Counted from the stretch's first letter, positions 7,879 through 16,680 are shown. The stretch: DNA of 18,293 bases from JAMCUI01 sp964520615 (GCA_964520615.1 CAZFNL010000013.1:1-18293); one strand, 5' to 3'. Program-made: numbers and translations. The notes: generated from the sequence alone by a model not told the origin.

Positions 7879-9050
7879 TCTGTATATAGAGTATTAAAGA
7901 TAGTTAACTCGTAGGATGCAATATTTTTCCAATCATATTTTTTAATAAATCCAATATTTTCAGTAATGAGAGAAGATTGGTCATTATTTAATTGCTTTAA
8001 TATTGTCTGTGCAAATAAATGGATATTCCCAAGGGGAATCCAACTTACATGATTATTCCAAATATACTTTAATTCTGGCAAATCATATGCAATAATAGGT
8101 ACTTTTGCCGCCATGGCTTCGCCGACCGCAATTGCCCAATTTTCCTCGTAGCTTGGTAATATAAACAACTTTGATTGTGCTAGTTTAATAAATTTTATTT
8201 TTTGATCAAAAATATAACCTGCGAATTCTACACAGTCATTTAATCCTTCGCTAATGATTTTGTTTTTTACGATTTCGGCGTCATTTCCATCGCCACCAAT
8301 TATTATTACTTTTAAATGAGGCTTACTTTTTACAACTATTTTCAATATTTCTATAAAATCGAAAATTCCTTTCACCGGCTGCACTCTTTTCATAAATACC
8401 AAATCATATTTTTTATACTTTATTGGTTCTGTAATTTTTCTGATAAATTTGAAATCAACGCCGCACTTTACCGCATTAACTTTATTCATGTTTAAATGAG
8501 CTTGTTTCATTTGTAAAGCGGTTGTTTCTGAAACAGGCAGTAATTTATCAGCAAATATATTTGCTAACCATATGCTTATACGTTCATTGATATAAAAAAG
8601 AATTGAGTTAAAAAAGGTTGTTTTTTTCCGTTTCCAAGGAGGAAATGGCGGAAGCCAATGAACTACTGCTACCCATTTTATTTCTTTTGGATTCGATAAT
8701 TTTAAGCGCAAAGCCGGTAAAATGTCAAATATCGAATCGTTGACGCTGTAGACGACTCCTTCAAAATTTTTTAAGGTATTAGGTTGGCTAAAAATAGTTT
8801 GAACTGTTCGTAAAATATATATTTCTCGTTCACTTTTATCGGAGACATTCGGAATTACATGAATTGGTAATTTAATACCAAACCGCTTACAAATTATTTT
8901 GGCGCTTTCAGAACTAAGGAGTTCTACATTTTGACCCATTTTTTGCCAATGTTTAGCCAGTTCAAGAAATCGGACGTCTCCTCCACTTAACCCCGGATCT
9001 TTACCGATAATTCCGTTTGCAACAATTAAAATCTTATTGTATTTTTTCAT
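7875..9050 (-). CDS. Glycosyltransferase family 4
   Basis: 391 residues. The N-terminal domain opens with 'ILIVANGIIGKDPGLSGGDVRFLELAKHW'-type sequence; its Ser-Gly-Gly-Asp-x-Arg loop near residue 22 is the GT-B acceptor/donor phosphate loop of GT4 enzymes. The C-terminal domain has 'LVFMKRVQPVKGIFDFIEIL' (G...KG type), 'VIIIGGDGNDAE', and 'LPSYEENWAIAVGEAMAA', the E-x7-E donor-binding motif of retaining GT4 enzymes. A hydrophobic/basic patch around residues 142-176 (PPFPPWKRKK then FFNSILFYI) may give peripheral membrane contact. Four-base overlaps join it to the glycosyltransferase upstream and to wecB downstream. It is a probable glycan chain extender; donor and linkage are unknown. Confidence 0.88.
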   Translation of the reverse strand: MKKYNKILIVANGIIGKDPGLSGGDVRFLELAKHWQKMGQNVELLSSESAKIICKRFGIKLPIHVIPNVSDKSEREIYILRTVQTIFSQPNTLKNFEGVVYSVNDSIFDILPALRLKLSNPKEIKWVAVVHWLPPFPPWKRKKTTFFNSILFYINERISIWLANIFADKLLPVSETTALQMKQAHLNMNKVNAVKCGVDFKFIRKITEPIKYKKYDLVFMKRVQPVKGIFDFIEILKIVVKSKPHLKVIIIGGDGNDAEIVKNKIISEGLNDCVEFAGYIFDQKIKFIKLAQSKLFILPSYEENWAIAVGEAMAAKVPIIAYDLPELKYIWNNHVSWIPLGNIHLFAQTILKQLNNDQSSLITENIGFIKKYDWKNIASYELTIFNTLYTE

Positions 9051-10099
9051 TCTAAATTAATTTTTGACAATGCACGATTGAAAATTGTATCCCAACTGTA
9101 TTTTTTTCTTAATTTTAGAACTTTTTTACGGTATTGCTGTAATATTGTATCATTTGTTAAGAGCTTTATAATAGCTTTAGTAAACTCTTTTTTACTGTAA
9201 TTGATAGCTATTCCGCATCTTTCTTTCTGAATTTCGTATGCTATTTGTGGCACCTTGGTGATAATTACAGGCAGTCCTACGGAAAAATAATTTTTTACTT
9301 TACCCGGATCCGTATATTGAGAGATAGTATCTAGTTGATAGGGAGCTATGGCAACTGCACAATGTGAGAGAAGTTTATATACTTTATTGATGTCTCCAAT
9401 AAAACCTGCGAATTTTATATTTAGGTGTTTTGTTTTGTTTCTGTATTCCTGTTCCAAATCTCCGCTACCGATAATAAGAGCGGATGCATCCGAAACAGCC
9501 TTTTTTATATCTGGAAAGGTATCGATAAGAAGGTCAATCCCGCAGCGTGTCATCAGGTGGCCAACAAAACCTATTTGATATCTGTTTATTTGTGAAAAAG
9601 GCACAATCGGTAATAAATCACACCCATCAGAAACTTGTATTTGCTTTTTTCTCCACTCGATCGGATACCCGAGTTTTTCCCGTTCTCTCATCATGGGGTC
9701 TATTTTCATCACGTGCGATGAATTCCAGACAATATCGGCGTATTTAACGCATATATAATCGAGTTTTTGAAAAATGAAATTGAAAATGCTGTTATTAAAT
9801 CTTTTTTCAGACCAGTCAGGCGAAAAATATATGACTTTTTTTACCTTTCCAACAGCCTTTAGCAACGTACCTACAACTGTATTTAATCTGTTTGATCCAA
9901 CAAACAGATCGTATCTGCTCTTCGTAAACATGACTTTGGCAAATGTATCGATTGTACCCCACAGCCATGTAAAGATATTGCCGAATAACGGATGCTCAAT
10001 AAACAAGACGTCATATCCCTTTCTTAAACAATACGTATGGAAAGCTTGGGATGTTCCCGGAGAAAAGGAATGAGTTGCTATTACGATTTTCTTATTCAT
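9047..10099 (-). CDS. Glycosyltransferase family 4/GT-B type
   Basis: 350 residues. Features of the GT-B fold are the N-terminal 'IVIATHSFSPGTSQAF' loop, the linker 'KYADIVWNSSHVM' (about 120-132), the donor-domain opening 'IGFVGHLMTRCGIDLLID', 'SALIIGSGDLEQEY', and 'DPGKVKNYFSVGLPVIIT', where the K..YFS.G.PVI pattern is the nucleotide-sugar binding helix. The E-x7-E motif is replaced by this K-x3-Y form, as in GT4 subfamilies near GumH/capsule enzymes. It lies 12 bases after a methyltransferase gene and overlaps the next glycosyltransferase by 4. Expected to extend a surface glycan in the cytoplasm. A TATAAT sequence lies just before the start, but no -35 element at proper spacing was seen. 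Confidence 0.85.
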   Translation of the reverse strand: MNKKIVIATHSFSPGTSQAFHTYCLRKGYDVLFIEHPLFGNIFTWLWGTIDTFAKVMFTKSRYDLFVGSNRLNTVVGTLLKAVGKVKKVIYFSPDWSEKRFNNSIFNFIFQKLDYICVKYADIVWNSSHVMKIDPMMREREKLGYPIEWRKKQIQVSDGCDLLPIVPFSQINRYQIGFVGHLMTRCGIDLLIDTFPDIKKAVSDASALIIGSGDLEQEYRNKTKHLNIKFAGFIGDINKVYKLLSHCAVAIAPYQLDTISQYTDPGKVKNYFSVGLPVIITKVPQIAYEIQKERCGIAINYSKKEFTKAIIKLLTNDTILQQYRKKVLKLRKKYSWDTIFNRALSKINLE

Positions 10100-10111
10100 A
10101 AAATATCTATA

Positions 10112-10732
10112 TTATAGCTTAGTTGCTTCAAAGAAGAGATATTGACAGAATTTTTTGTTCCACTTAAACAATCTGGTAGTACCATATTTTAAAAAGGGAG
10201 TACCAAACCAAAATGGGGTGATTTTAATTTTTTGAAAACCTACACTATGTAATAAAATTTTAAGTTCCTTTGCAACATATTCCCTTACGTGTATCATTTT
10301 TCCTAAAACCCGGTCTTCTCCTATACAATATGGATAGATTCTTGGATGGCCAATAAGACGCAGGATAACATTAGTTATCCGTAATCTATTAGGTGTGCCG
10401 AAGAAAATTTTTCCTCCCTTTTTAAGAACTCTGTATGCTTCCCGCAACATTTTTTTATCATCCTCAATATGTTCAAGTACATCAAATGAGATCGCCAGAT
10501 GAAAGAAACTATCTTTATATGGAATTTTGGTTACATTAGCTTTCCTGAAGCTAAAATTTTTATTTTTCTTTTGCACAACGTTCTGTAAATCTATGCCTAC
10601 AACTTTGTTTTTATACCCGAAAAAAACAGTAGATTGTCCAGTTCCACATCCAAGATCAATAATATTTTTATTTGAATAAAGTCTGCTCTTATTTTCAATA
10701 TACTCCGAACAGGCTTGTGGTAATGTAATCAT
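10112..10732 (-). CDS. Class I SAM-dependent methyltransferase
   Basis: 206 residues. Motif I is IDLGCGTGQ (25-33), the acidic residue after strand 2 is D48 (VVGIDLQ), and 'AISFDVLEHIEDD' (80-92) plus 'RVLKKGGKIFFGTPN' (101-115) are motifs of the Methyltransf_11/UbiE-like fold. It has no membrane helix. It probably methylates a hydroxyl or amino group of a sugar in the glycan, but the substrate cannot be read from the sequence. The start ATG overlaps the stop of another methyltransferase gene by 4 bases, so the pair is likely translated together. The two share the fold but differ in length and outside the motifs, so a very recent duplication is not evident. Confidence 0.88.
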   Translation of the reverse strand: MITLPQACSEYIENKSRLYSNKNIIDLGCGTGQSTVFFGYKNKVVGIDLQNVVQKKNKNFSFRKANVTKIPYKDSFFHLAISFDVLEHIEDDKKMLREAYRVLKKGGKIFFGTPNRLRITNVILRLIGHPRIYPYCIGEDRVLGKMIHVREYVAKELKILLHSVGFQKIKITPFWFGTPFLKYGTTRLFKWNKKFCQYLFFEATKL

Positions 10733-11463
10733 ATATTTCTAAATACAACAACAATCTGAAACGCGATCGACGGCATGGATGATAATAACTTATCTATTAT
10801 AGTTAATGGAAAAGGAAGAGATTTTTCAACAATACCGGCAGCTTTAGAGAATTTTAAATTATATTTATCTGCGAATTCAATAAGAGTAGGGAGTGTGAGT
10901 AGTCTGATAAATCCTGTTGATTTACCTTTTTTCTGCCGTGAAAACATTTTCCCCAAATCATATCGAGTGGATATTCGGGAATAATACGGAAGATAGCCTA
11001 AGGCAAGTGCAATTCTGCTGAGCCAGGCGGCAATATTGGGAAACGTAACTATTGCAATCCCCCTCCTTTTTAATACCCTATTCATTTCCGAAAGAAGATG
11101 ATCGGCATCGGCGACCAGTTCGATTAGGTTTCCGCAAAATATGAAATCCATGGAATCGGATTGATACGGCAGATTTTTAAGATCAATATCCATTACTATT
11201 GCATTTACTCCATTTTTTCTGGCAAGCGCAACAGCTTTTTTAGATATATCAATGCCGCATGGTTTTTTGGCGCCGATAACAGAGGCGAGTTTATTTGTAA
11301 AAAAACCATCTCCACATCCGAGATCCAGCATGGACATATATGGTTTATCTGATAATGTGTTCGCCATATCAATAACCTTGGATAGTCTGGGTTCGTTGAT
11401 GTACGTCTCTGTTTTGGCAAAACCCTGTTGATACACGAGTTTTGTCTTACGGGTATCGGTCAT
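10729..11463 (-). CDS. Class I SAM-dependent methyltransferase
   Basis: 244 residues. SAM-binding motif I is LDLGCGDGF (46-54), the acidic residue is D72 (CGIDISKKAV), a second Asp region is 'IVMDIDLKNLPY', 'FIFCGNLIELVADAD' is the post-II segment, and 'LKRRGIAIVTFPN' (131-143) is the motif III loop. The C-terminal part (150-244) is basic and hydrophobic ('IRLLTLPTLIEFADKY'), similar to MTases acting on lipid- or glycan-linked substrates. Substrate unknown; a sugar O- or N-methylation is the context-based guess. It starts 7 bases after the aminotransferase gene. Local G+C is about 44% at 11001-11100 against 29% at 10501-10600 in the next methyltransferase, so a composition step falls near this gene pair. 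Confidence 0.87.
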   Translation of the reverse strand: MTDTRKTKLVYQQGFAKTETYINEPRLSKVIDMANTLSDKPYMSMLDLGCGDGFFTNKLASVIGAKKPCGIDISKKAVALARKNGVNAIVMDIDLKNLPYQSDSMDFIFCGNLIELVADADHLLSEMNRVLKRRGIAIVTFPNIAAWLSRIALALGYLPYYSRISTRYDLGKMFSRQKKGKSTGFIRLLTLPTLIEFADKYNLKFSKAAGIVEKSLPFPLTIIDKLLSSMPSIAFQIVVVFRNI

Positions 11464-11470
11464 GTATATG

Positions 11471-12589
11471 TTATAAATGAAGACGGATAAAATTATTGAC
11501 GGTTTCGGTAACGTATTTCACTTCATTTTTGCTCATATGGGCGCTCATCGGAATACTTACAGTTTCTTCGGCAATACGATTGGATAACTGATAGTTTTTT
11601 GCAATCTGGCTGAGCTCCTTATACGCGATTTGCTTATAGTACGGTAATGGATAATAAATCAAGGTTCCTACCCCATGTTTGTTCAGATATTCAATAAATT
11701 CATTGCGTTTCTTAACTCTCAATGCAAACACATGCCAGATGTGTTTGTTTCCTTCCCCTACTTCGGGAAGAATAAAACCCGGGTTATGATCGGGATTCAG
11801 GTGGGAAAGATAATATGATGCGATTTTTTGGCGCCTTCTATTCCATACATCAAGATATGTAAGTTTAACGCGTAAAATTGCCGCCTGTATTTCATCAAGC
11901 CGGGTATTAAATCCTTTCATGAGGTTGTAATATTTGACTTTCGAACCGTAGTTATGAGCGATACGGACGAATTCGGCAACTTTCGGATCATTTGTGGTCA
12001 CTGCTCCCCCGTCTCCGAATGCTCCAAGGTTTTTTGTAGGATAAAAACTCCATCCCGCTGCGTTGCCTAGGGAACCGGCCTTTTTCCCGTAATGCGTCGC
12101 GCCGTGTGCCTGAGCAGCATCTTCGATCAAAATTATGTGATGTTTATTACAGATTTCCTTGATTTTGGAAATATTTGCACACTGTCCGTATAAATGAACC
12201 GCCATGACTGCTTTCGTTTTTTTTGTGATTGCTGTGTCTAGCTTTCCGGGGTCAAGGTTATATGTTCCGATATCAGGCTCGACCGCTACAGGGGTTGCGC
12301 CGACAAGATTGACGACGAGAACTGTTGCGATATAGGTATTTGCCGGTACAATTACCTCGTCTCCCGGGCCTATATTATATGCTCTCAAAATGAGTTCCAA
12401 CGCGTCCATGCCGTTTCCTACCCCGACGCAGTATTTTGTTCCGCAGTATTTCGCAAATTCATTTTCAAATAACTCGACATTTTTACCATTAATGTATCGC
12501 CCATCGCGCAATACCTGTTTTACTGCATTGTTTATTTCCGTATGTAGTTCCCGATAGGTATTTCCAATATCAAGAAATGGTACCTTCAT
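11471..12589 (-). CDS. DegT/DnrJ/EryC1/StrS sugar aminotransferase (FdtB/QdtB-like)
   Basis: 372 residues, typical length. This is a PLP-dependent transaminase that adds an amino group to a keto NDP-sugar. The PLP lysine is K186 in 'SFYPTKNLGAFGDGG', the cofactor Asp is D157 in 'IEDAAQAHG', and 'GVGNGMDALELILRAYNIGPGDEVI' near 56-80 is the cofactor phosphate region. 'VPFLDIGNTYRELHTEI' at the start and the 'DAAQAHGA' and 'HLYGQ' segments fit the 3-amino (FdtB/QdtB/DesV) group rather than PseC/ArnB types, though the position specificity is inferred. An FdtA-like isomerase and FdtC-like acyltransferase lie further upstream in the same transcript direction, which supports a 3-amino-3,6-dideoxyhexose. 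The ATG overlaps the SDR stop by 4 bases. This gene is GC-rich for the window (55 in 12001-12100). Confidence 0.93.
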   Translation of the reverse strand: MKVPFLDIGNTYRELHTEINNAVKQVLRDGRYINGKNVELFENEFAKYCGTKYCVGVGNGMDALELILRAYNIGPGDEVIVPANTYIATVLVVNLVGATPVAVEPDIGTYNLDPGKLDTAITKKTKAVMAVHLYGQCANISKIKEICNKHHIILIEDAAQAHGATHYGKKAGSLGNAAGWSFYPTKNLGAFGDGGAVTTNDPKVAEFVRIAHNYGSKVKYYNLMKGFNTRLDEIQAAILRVKLTYLDVWNRRRQKIASYYLSHLNPDHNPGFILPEVGEGNKHIWHVFALRVKKRNEFIEYLNKHGVGTLIYYPLPYYKQIAYKELSQIAKNYQLSNRIAEETVSIPMSAHMSKNEVKYVTETVNNFIRLHL

Positions 12590-13530
12590 ATTTTTTTGCT
12601 CACCGAATAATTTACATTGCCCAATTTTTCTATTGTTTTTTGAATACTCTTTTTAAGATTGCCCTTATAAGAAAAACCGCGCCGCAATGATTTTATGCTT
12701 GCAACTTCATATGAAAGCTGGTTCATAATACGGGATTCGACAAATCTGATTTTAAGATCAGGCACATATTGTTTTATGACGTTAACAATATCATATACAG
12801 TAGAATTAAGAGTAACGATATTATAAATTTCCCTATCAAAAATACGCTTATTAACCGCATAATTTATTGCTGATATTGCATCGCCCAGGTCACAATACGG
12901 TCGCTTTTGATGATATGCGGTTTTCCAGACAGTTATTTCTTTTCCTGTTACCGCCTGAAAAATAAATTTATTAACAGCGGTGTGGAATCGCATACCAATT
13001 GAATAGCCGAAAATAGTTCCCAATCGGAATATAACAAAGTTAAGATTCTCAGTATTACCGAGTTTTTTTAAAAACTGTTCTGAGTAGAGTTTTGATTCCG
13101 CATACGGACTTTGCGGCCTTAATTCCTTGCATGTTTCGTCTACCAGATTTTTTTGGGAGCCATAGACACTGGTAGTTGAAGGAAATATAAGATTTGTATC
13201 GTATTGCGCGCACAATTTTGCAACATATTCTAACCCTTTACGGTTTACCCGATCAACTAGATCCTTTCTTTCTATGCTTGTTTCTGCATCAGTAATTGCA
13301 GCAAGATGAATAACCGCATCCGATTCCTTAATTATAGGTCTCATTTCTTCTGATAGGATATCTGTTTCATGAAAGATGTATTTGGGTTTAGTCGGAAGAT
13401 CAAAAAGTGAACTATAGCGTTGAGTAAAAAGGTTGTCCACTAAGTGAACGGTTTTCAATGATGGAATATGAAAGTTTCGAATCAAAGCTGAACCAATATG
13501 TCCGAGCGCGCCTGTTACGCAAATGTTCAT
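12586..13530 (-). CDS. Extended SDR NAD-dependent sugar epimerase/dehydratase
   Basis: 314 residues. The NAD-binding motif is TGALGHIG (GxxGxxG at 7-13), the acidic 2'-hydroxyl-binding D32 lies in 'LVDNLFT', 'HLAAIT' follows strand 4, the catalytic Ser/Thr lies in 'PSTTSVYG' (117-124) and the YxxxK pair is Y143/K147 (YAESK). It belongs to the GalE/RmlB-like extended SDR group, and could be an epimerase, 4-reductase or dehydratase for an NDP-sugar. The 'TDAETS' and 'RPYCDLGDAISAI' segments are of the NAD(P)-dependent epimerase type. It is the third of three neighbouring SDR genes, overlapping each neighbour by 4 bases. G+C is about 33% at 13001-13100, lower than the aminotransferase just downstream. 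Confidence 0.92.
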   Translation of the reverse strand: MNICVTGALGHIGSALIRNFHIPSLKTVHLVDNLFTQRYSSLFDLPTKPKYIFHETDILSEEMRPIIKESDAVIHLAAITDAETSIERKDLVDRVNRKGLEYVAKLCAQYDTNLIFPSTTSVYGSQKNLVDETCKELRPQSPYAESKLYSEQFLKKLGNTENLNFVIFRLGTIFGYSIGMRFHTAVNKFIFQAVTGKEITVWKTAYHQKRPYCDLGDAISAINYAVNKRIFDREIYNIVTLNSTVYDIVNVIKQYVPDLKIRFVESRIMNQLSYEVASIKSLRRGFSYKGNLKKSIQKTIEKLGNVNYSVSKKI

Positions 13531-14483
13531 ATGTTGGTATTATCTAAAATTCGTTTAGTTTTTATTAATCCTTCATTCAAATTATACTGCGGTTCCCATT
13601 TAATTTTATAGAAAAGTTTAGCACCGCTGATTACCACGTTATCGATTTCTATTTTTTTTCGCATGTCGGGCCAGGGAATCCTTTTTATTCTTCCTTTCCC
13701 AAATACTTTAACAATTTTTTTTGCTATATCGATTATTGAATAATGTTCCCGATGGACTGCGAAATATACGTCATTGAAAATGTCTTTCTTGAATGCGCAG
13801 CGATATAACAGGTCGGTTGCGTCTTCAACGAACATAACGTTACGCCTCTGCGGTCCGTTGCCGTAAATAGTGATTTCCTTGTTATGGTACGCAAGATCTA
13901 TGAAATAATTAATGAATCCGAACTCCGGAGACGCTTTACCGTACGGACCGTACAGGTTTGCAAAACGCAGACTCAATGTTTTTAGTCCGTAGACCTTTCC
14001 GTAAATGTAATAATATTTTTCCGCAACACCTTTATTTGCCGAATAGATATCCAACGGTTTTTCCCCATGTTTCTCGTCAACTGTTTCCCCCGTTGCTTTG
14101 CCGATAAGAGTGCTGGATGACGTATAGATCAACAGGGTTTTTTTATTAAAGTTCTTTACCGCCTCAAGTACCGTAAGATTGCCCAGGCAGTTGATTTCGG
14201 CATCAAATAACGGATCGGATAACGAAAGAGGATGTGAAGTTTGACCGGCACAGTTGAATATAATATCCTGATTTCTTACAACTCTATTCATAATTTTTTG
14301 ATCTCGAATATCACCTTTGATGAATTTTATTCTAGGGAGTATATCATGCAGGGTATCGAGATTGCTTTTAAGTCGAGGTTCAAGAGAATCGAGAACGACG
14401 ATGTGATGATTGTCTTTTTCAAGACATTTCCGTATCAGATTGTTACCCAGAAATCCTGCACCACCGAGAATAAGAATATTCAT
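13527..14483 (-). CDS. Extended SDR NAD-dependent sugar epimerase/dehydratase
   Basis: 318 residues. Motifs in order: LGGAGFLG (GxxGxxG at 7-13), D32 in 'VVLDSLEPR', 'GDIRD' (58-61), 'FNCAGQTSHPLSLSDP', catalytic 'TSSSTLIGK' (121-129), and Y147/K151 in 'YSANK'. The C-terminal substrate domain holds 'IYGNGPQRRNVMFVEDATD', the conserved Arg-Arg-x-x-x-Val-x-D region. The 'AGQTSHPLSLSDP...EINCLGN' stretch is reminiscent of CDP-paratose 2-epimerase/UDP-glucose 4-epimerase-like enzymes, but I would not name the reaction. The product is probably an isomer of a nucleotide-linked deoxysugar. The stop and start overlap neighbours by 4 bases each. Confidence 0.93.
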   Translation of the reverse strand: MNILILGGAGFLGNNLIRKCLEKDNHHIVVLDSLEPRLKSNLDTLHDILPRIKFIKGDIRDQKIMNRVVRNQDIIFNCAGQTSHPLSLSDPLFDAEINCLGNLTVLEAVKNFNKKTLLIYTSSSTLIGKATGETVDEKHGEKPLDIYSANKGVAEKYYYIYGKVYGLKTLSLRFANLYGPYGKASPEFGFINYFIDLAYHNKEITIYGNGPQRRNVMFVEDATDLLYRCAFKKDIFNDVYFAVHREHYSIIDIAKKIVKVFGKGRIKRIPWPDMRKKIEIDNVVISGAKLFYKIKWEPQYNLNEGLIKTKRILDNTNI

Positions 14484-15451
14484 TTCATAAAGTATGCAAC
14501 TGTTTGGGCAATACCCTTCTGCAAGGATATTTTAGCAGACCAGCCCGTATCTTTCCTGTAATTCATGGGGTCGGCGACAAAATTTCGATATTCTATCTTT
14601 GAAGTACTATTGGGAAACGGTGAAAACTGTATGCGTGTTTCCCTTTTTGCGACACGTTTAACGTTCTTTGCAATTAACCTTGCCATGTCAAGGACAGTAT
14701 GTCCTGTACCGGTTCCCAGAACATAATAATTGCCTTTTGTTTTATTGATGTGCTCGGCCGCTTTAATAAATGCAACTGCTACATCTGATATATACAGGTA
14801 GTCTCTCATAAATTTTCCGTTTCCGTAGATTGCAATCGGTTCTCCTTTTAATGCTTTTCTGATCATCATATTTACGATCCCCCTGTCTGGCTTGCTGCTT
14901 GCAGGCCCGGGGCCATATATATTGCATAGACGCAGTGTTACGGAACGGTAATTAAGTTGATTGCCGTAGTATTGAAGATATTTTTCAGCGGTGAGTTTGT
15001 GAATGTCATATACCGTGATAGGTAAGTCCTTTCTGTTTTCATTTATTTTTCCTTTATCGGTAAATCCGGTTTCCGTTACTGTGCCGGCAAATATAACATC
15101 GGGTTTATATCCGTATTTGATAACCGTCGTTATAAGATTGATAACGGGCAGAACATTTATTTGTAGATCAAGTTCAGGCTGATCATTTGAGATTTTCGAG
15201 CTTGTCTGGGCGGCAAAATGATACACGATGTCCATATTCTTTAAAATATCACGCCAGATATTTTTGTCCGTAATATCACCTTGAATTATTGAAATATTTT
15301 TATGTGCATCAGAAAAATGATGTGGTTTACTATTATATCTCGAAAGCAGAAATAATCTGCAATTTCTTTGAAGAAGAAGCTTTGTTACAGATGATCCTAT
15401 ATATCCATCTGCGCCTGTTATAAGAATATTTTTTTTAGAGAAATAGCCCAT
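14480..15451 (-). CDS. Extended SDR NAD-dependent sugar epimerase/dehydratase
   Basis: 323 residues. The NAD motif is TGADGYIG (GxxGxxG at 13-19), 'VYHFAAQTS' (76-84) follows the cofactor core, Thr residues near 124-126 replace the usual Ser in 'AGTVTETG', and the catalytic pair is Y148/K152 (YDIHK). The C-terminal domain has 'IAIYGNGKFMRDYLYISDVAVAF', the conserved GDG/GNG...RDY(I/L)YV.D substrate region. It is therefore a probable active epimerase or dehydratase/reductase of an NDP-sugar. Its ATG is two bases inside the C-methyltransferase terminal region by a 1-base overlap (TAATG-type), which ties the two steps. The first few residues (MGYFSKK) are extra compared with the other two SDRs but normal for the family. 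Confidence 0.93.
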   Translation of the reverse strand: MGYFSKKNILITGADGYIGSSVTKLLLQRNCRLFLLSRYNSKPHHFSDAHKNISIIQGDITDKNIWRDILKNMDIVYHFAAQTSSKISNDQPELDLQINVLPVINLITTVIKYGYKPDVIFAGTVTETGFTDKGKINENRKDLPITVYDIHKLTAEKYLQYYGNQLNYRSVTLRLCNIYGPGPASSKPDRGIVNMMIRKALKGEPIAIYGNGKFMRDYLYISDVAVAFIKAAEHINKTKGNYYVLGTGTGHTVLDMARLIAKNVKRVAKRETRIQFSPFPNSTSKIEYRNFVADPMNYRKDTGWSAKISLQKGIAQTVAYFMK

Positions 15452-16680
15452 TATCTGATAGTTATTTTCGGGAAATAGATGATAAATTTTCCTCCCTGTT
15501 TCCGGTATTCCCGTTCTTTTGCCATTATCTCCCCTTTATGATTATATGCAAAAAGCAGGGAATATTTCGGATGGTTTTTAGAGAAGTATTCGTATGATTT
15601 CACCGGGATGTGAGAACCGGGTGTAAACAAGCCGATTTTGGTAGGCGTGGTATCTGATATATACGATATAAGCTCGGGTCCGATTTTAGCATAATTCAGG
15701 AATGTGGTGCTTTTTGATGTTGCCGCATAGCCAATAACCTCCTGTTTTTTTGCTTTGAGTTTTTTTAAAAGTGCTTTCAGATTCACGCAAATTTTATCAA
15801 CATTTTTTTTAAACTGCACATATCCTTTTAATGTATGCAGTTTGAGCGCTTTTTCCTTGATGATATATCTGGTGACGGCAGGTTTGATTTTGTTTTTAGT
15901 GCCTGTTTTAATATAGTATCTCATCGAGCCTCCATGGACATCCTGATGCTCCATGTTTACCAGTTTAAGGTTGTGCCGTTTTGCCAGATTCGAAACGGAG
16001 AGGCCTGAGTAATAATATACATGCTCGTCATAAATTTGGTCGAATGCCGTATTTTTTATTATGTCGTAGATATACGGTTCCTCGAAGAAAAAGTATCCGT
16101 CATCGGAAAGCAGCTCCGCGACGCCTTCAAATACTGAGTTAATGTTTTCAATGTGACAAATAACATTTGAGCCACAGATAATATCTGCTTTTCCATACTG
16201 TTTTTTAATCCGTTCAGCAGTTTTCTGATTGAAAAAAACAGACTCAACATTAACGCCGAATTTTTTTGAAACTTCAGCTACGTTTTCTGAGGGTTCAATC
16301 CCTAAATGTTTAATTCGAGCCGAGGCTAAGTGCTTCAGCATAATACCATCATTTGAACCGATTTCCACCACAAAAGGATTTTTCTTATTTTTTACTAATT
16401 TTTTAATATGATTTGCCTGTTGTTTAAAATGTTGTTTCATTGCCTGTGAAGTGGAAGAAAAAAATTGATAATGTTCATGAAACATTTTCTTTGGCGGCAC
16501 TGTTTCTCCCAGTTGTACCATGTAGCACGAAGGACAAAACTCTACTTTCAAGGTAAACACAAATTCATTCGCAGACGGTTTTTTGACAAATCCATTAGCA
16601 ATAGGCATTTTGCCGAAAGAGATAATCTGTTGCGTTTTTGCTCCGCAGATTCGACACGGAACTGTAATATTACTGTTCAT
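15451..16680 (-). CDS. NDP-sugar C-methyltransferase (NovU/TylCIII/TcaB9 family)
   Basis: 409 residues, full family length. Three parts are visible. (1) An N-terminal zinc-binding domain with C9-x2-C12 and C49-x2-C52, as in PF08421. (2) A SAM core with 'VEIGSNDGIML' (105-115), 'LGIEPSENVAEV' and 'ICGSNVICHIENI' (168-180). (3) A C-terminal domain with 'VIGYAATSKSTTFLNYAKIG', like the family's GYGA..K..T.LNY. The active-site stretch 'FDQIYDEHVYYYS' keeps Tyr217, Glu219 and His220, matching the Tyr/Glu/His set known in TcaB9, and 'HGGSMRYYI' follows. The family adds a methyl group to carbon 3 or 5 of a 4-keto-deoxysugar nucleotide, so a branched sugar is predicted. A 33-base gap precedes the ATG. 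The end shares one base with the SDR start. Confidence 0.93.
   Translation of the reverse strand: MNSNITVPCRICGAKTQQIISFGKMPIANGFVKKPSANEFVFTLKVEFCPSCYMVQLGETVPPKKMFHEHYQFFSSTSQAMKQHFKQQANHIKKLVKNKKNPFVVEIGSNDGIMLKHLASARIKHLGIEPSENVAEVSKKFGVNVESVFFNQKTAERIKKQYGKADIICGSNVICHIENINSVFEGVAELLSDDGYFFFEEPYIYDIIKNTAFDQIYDEHVYYYSGLSVSNLAKRHNLKLVNMEHQDVHGGSMRYYIKTGTKNKIKPAVTRYIIKEKALKLHTLKGYVQFKKNVDKICVNLKALLKKLKAKKQEVIGYAATSKSTTFLNYAKIGPELISYISDTTPTKIGLFTPGSHIPVKSYEYFSKNHPKYSLLFAYNHKGEIMAKEREYRKQGGKFIIYFPKITIR

Noticed and set aside
10111..10116. TATAAT before the 10099 start
   Set aside because: At the 17-base spacing the -35 position reads TCTCTT; nothing like TTGACA. Gap is only 12 bases within an operon.
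12586..12589. Reassigned UGA (Gracilibacteria/SR1 code)
   Set aside because: TGA is the stop in ATGA junctions here and at 4913, 10729, 16714 and 17293, and proteins end at normal family lengths.
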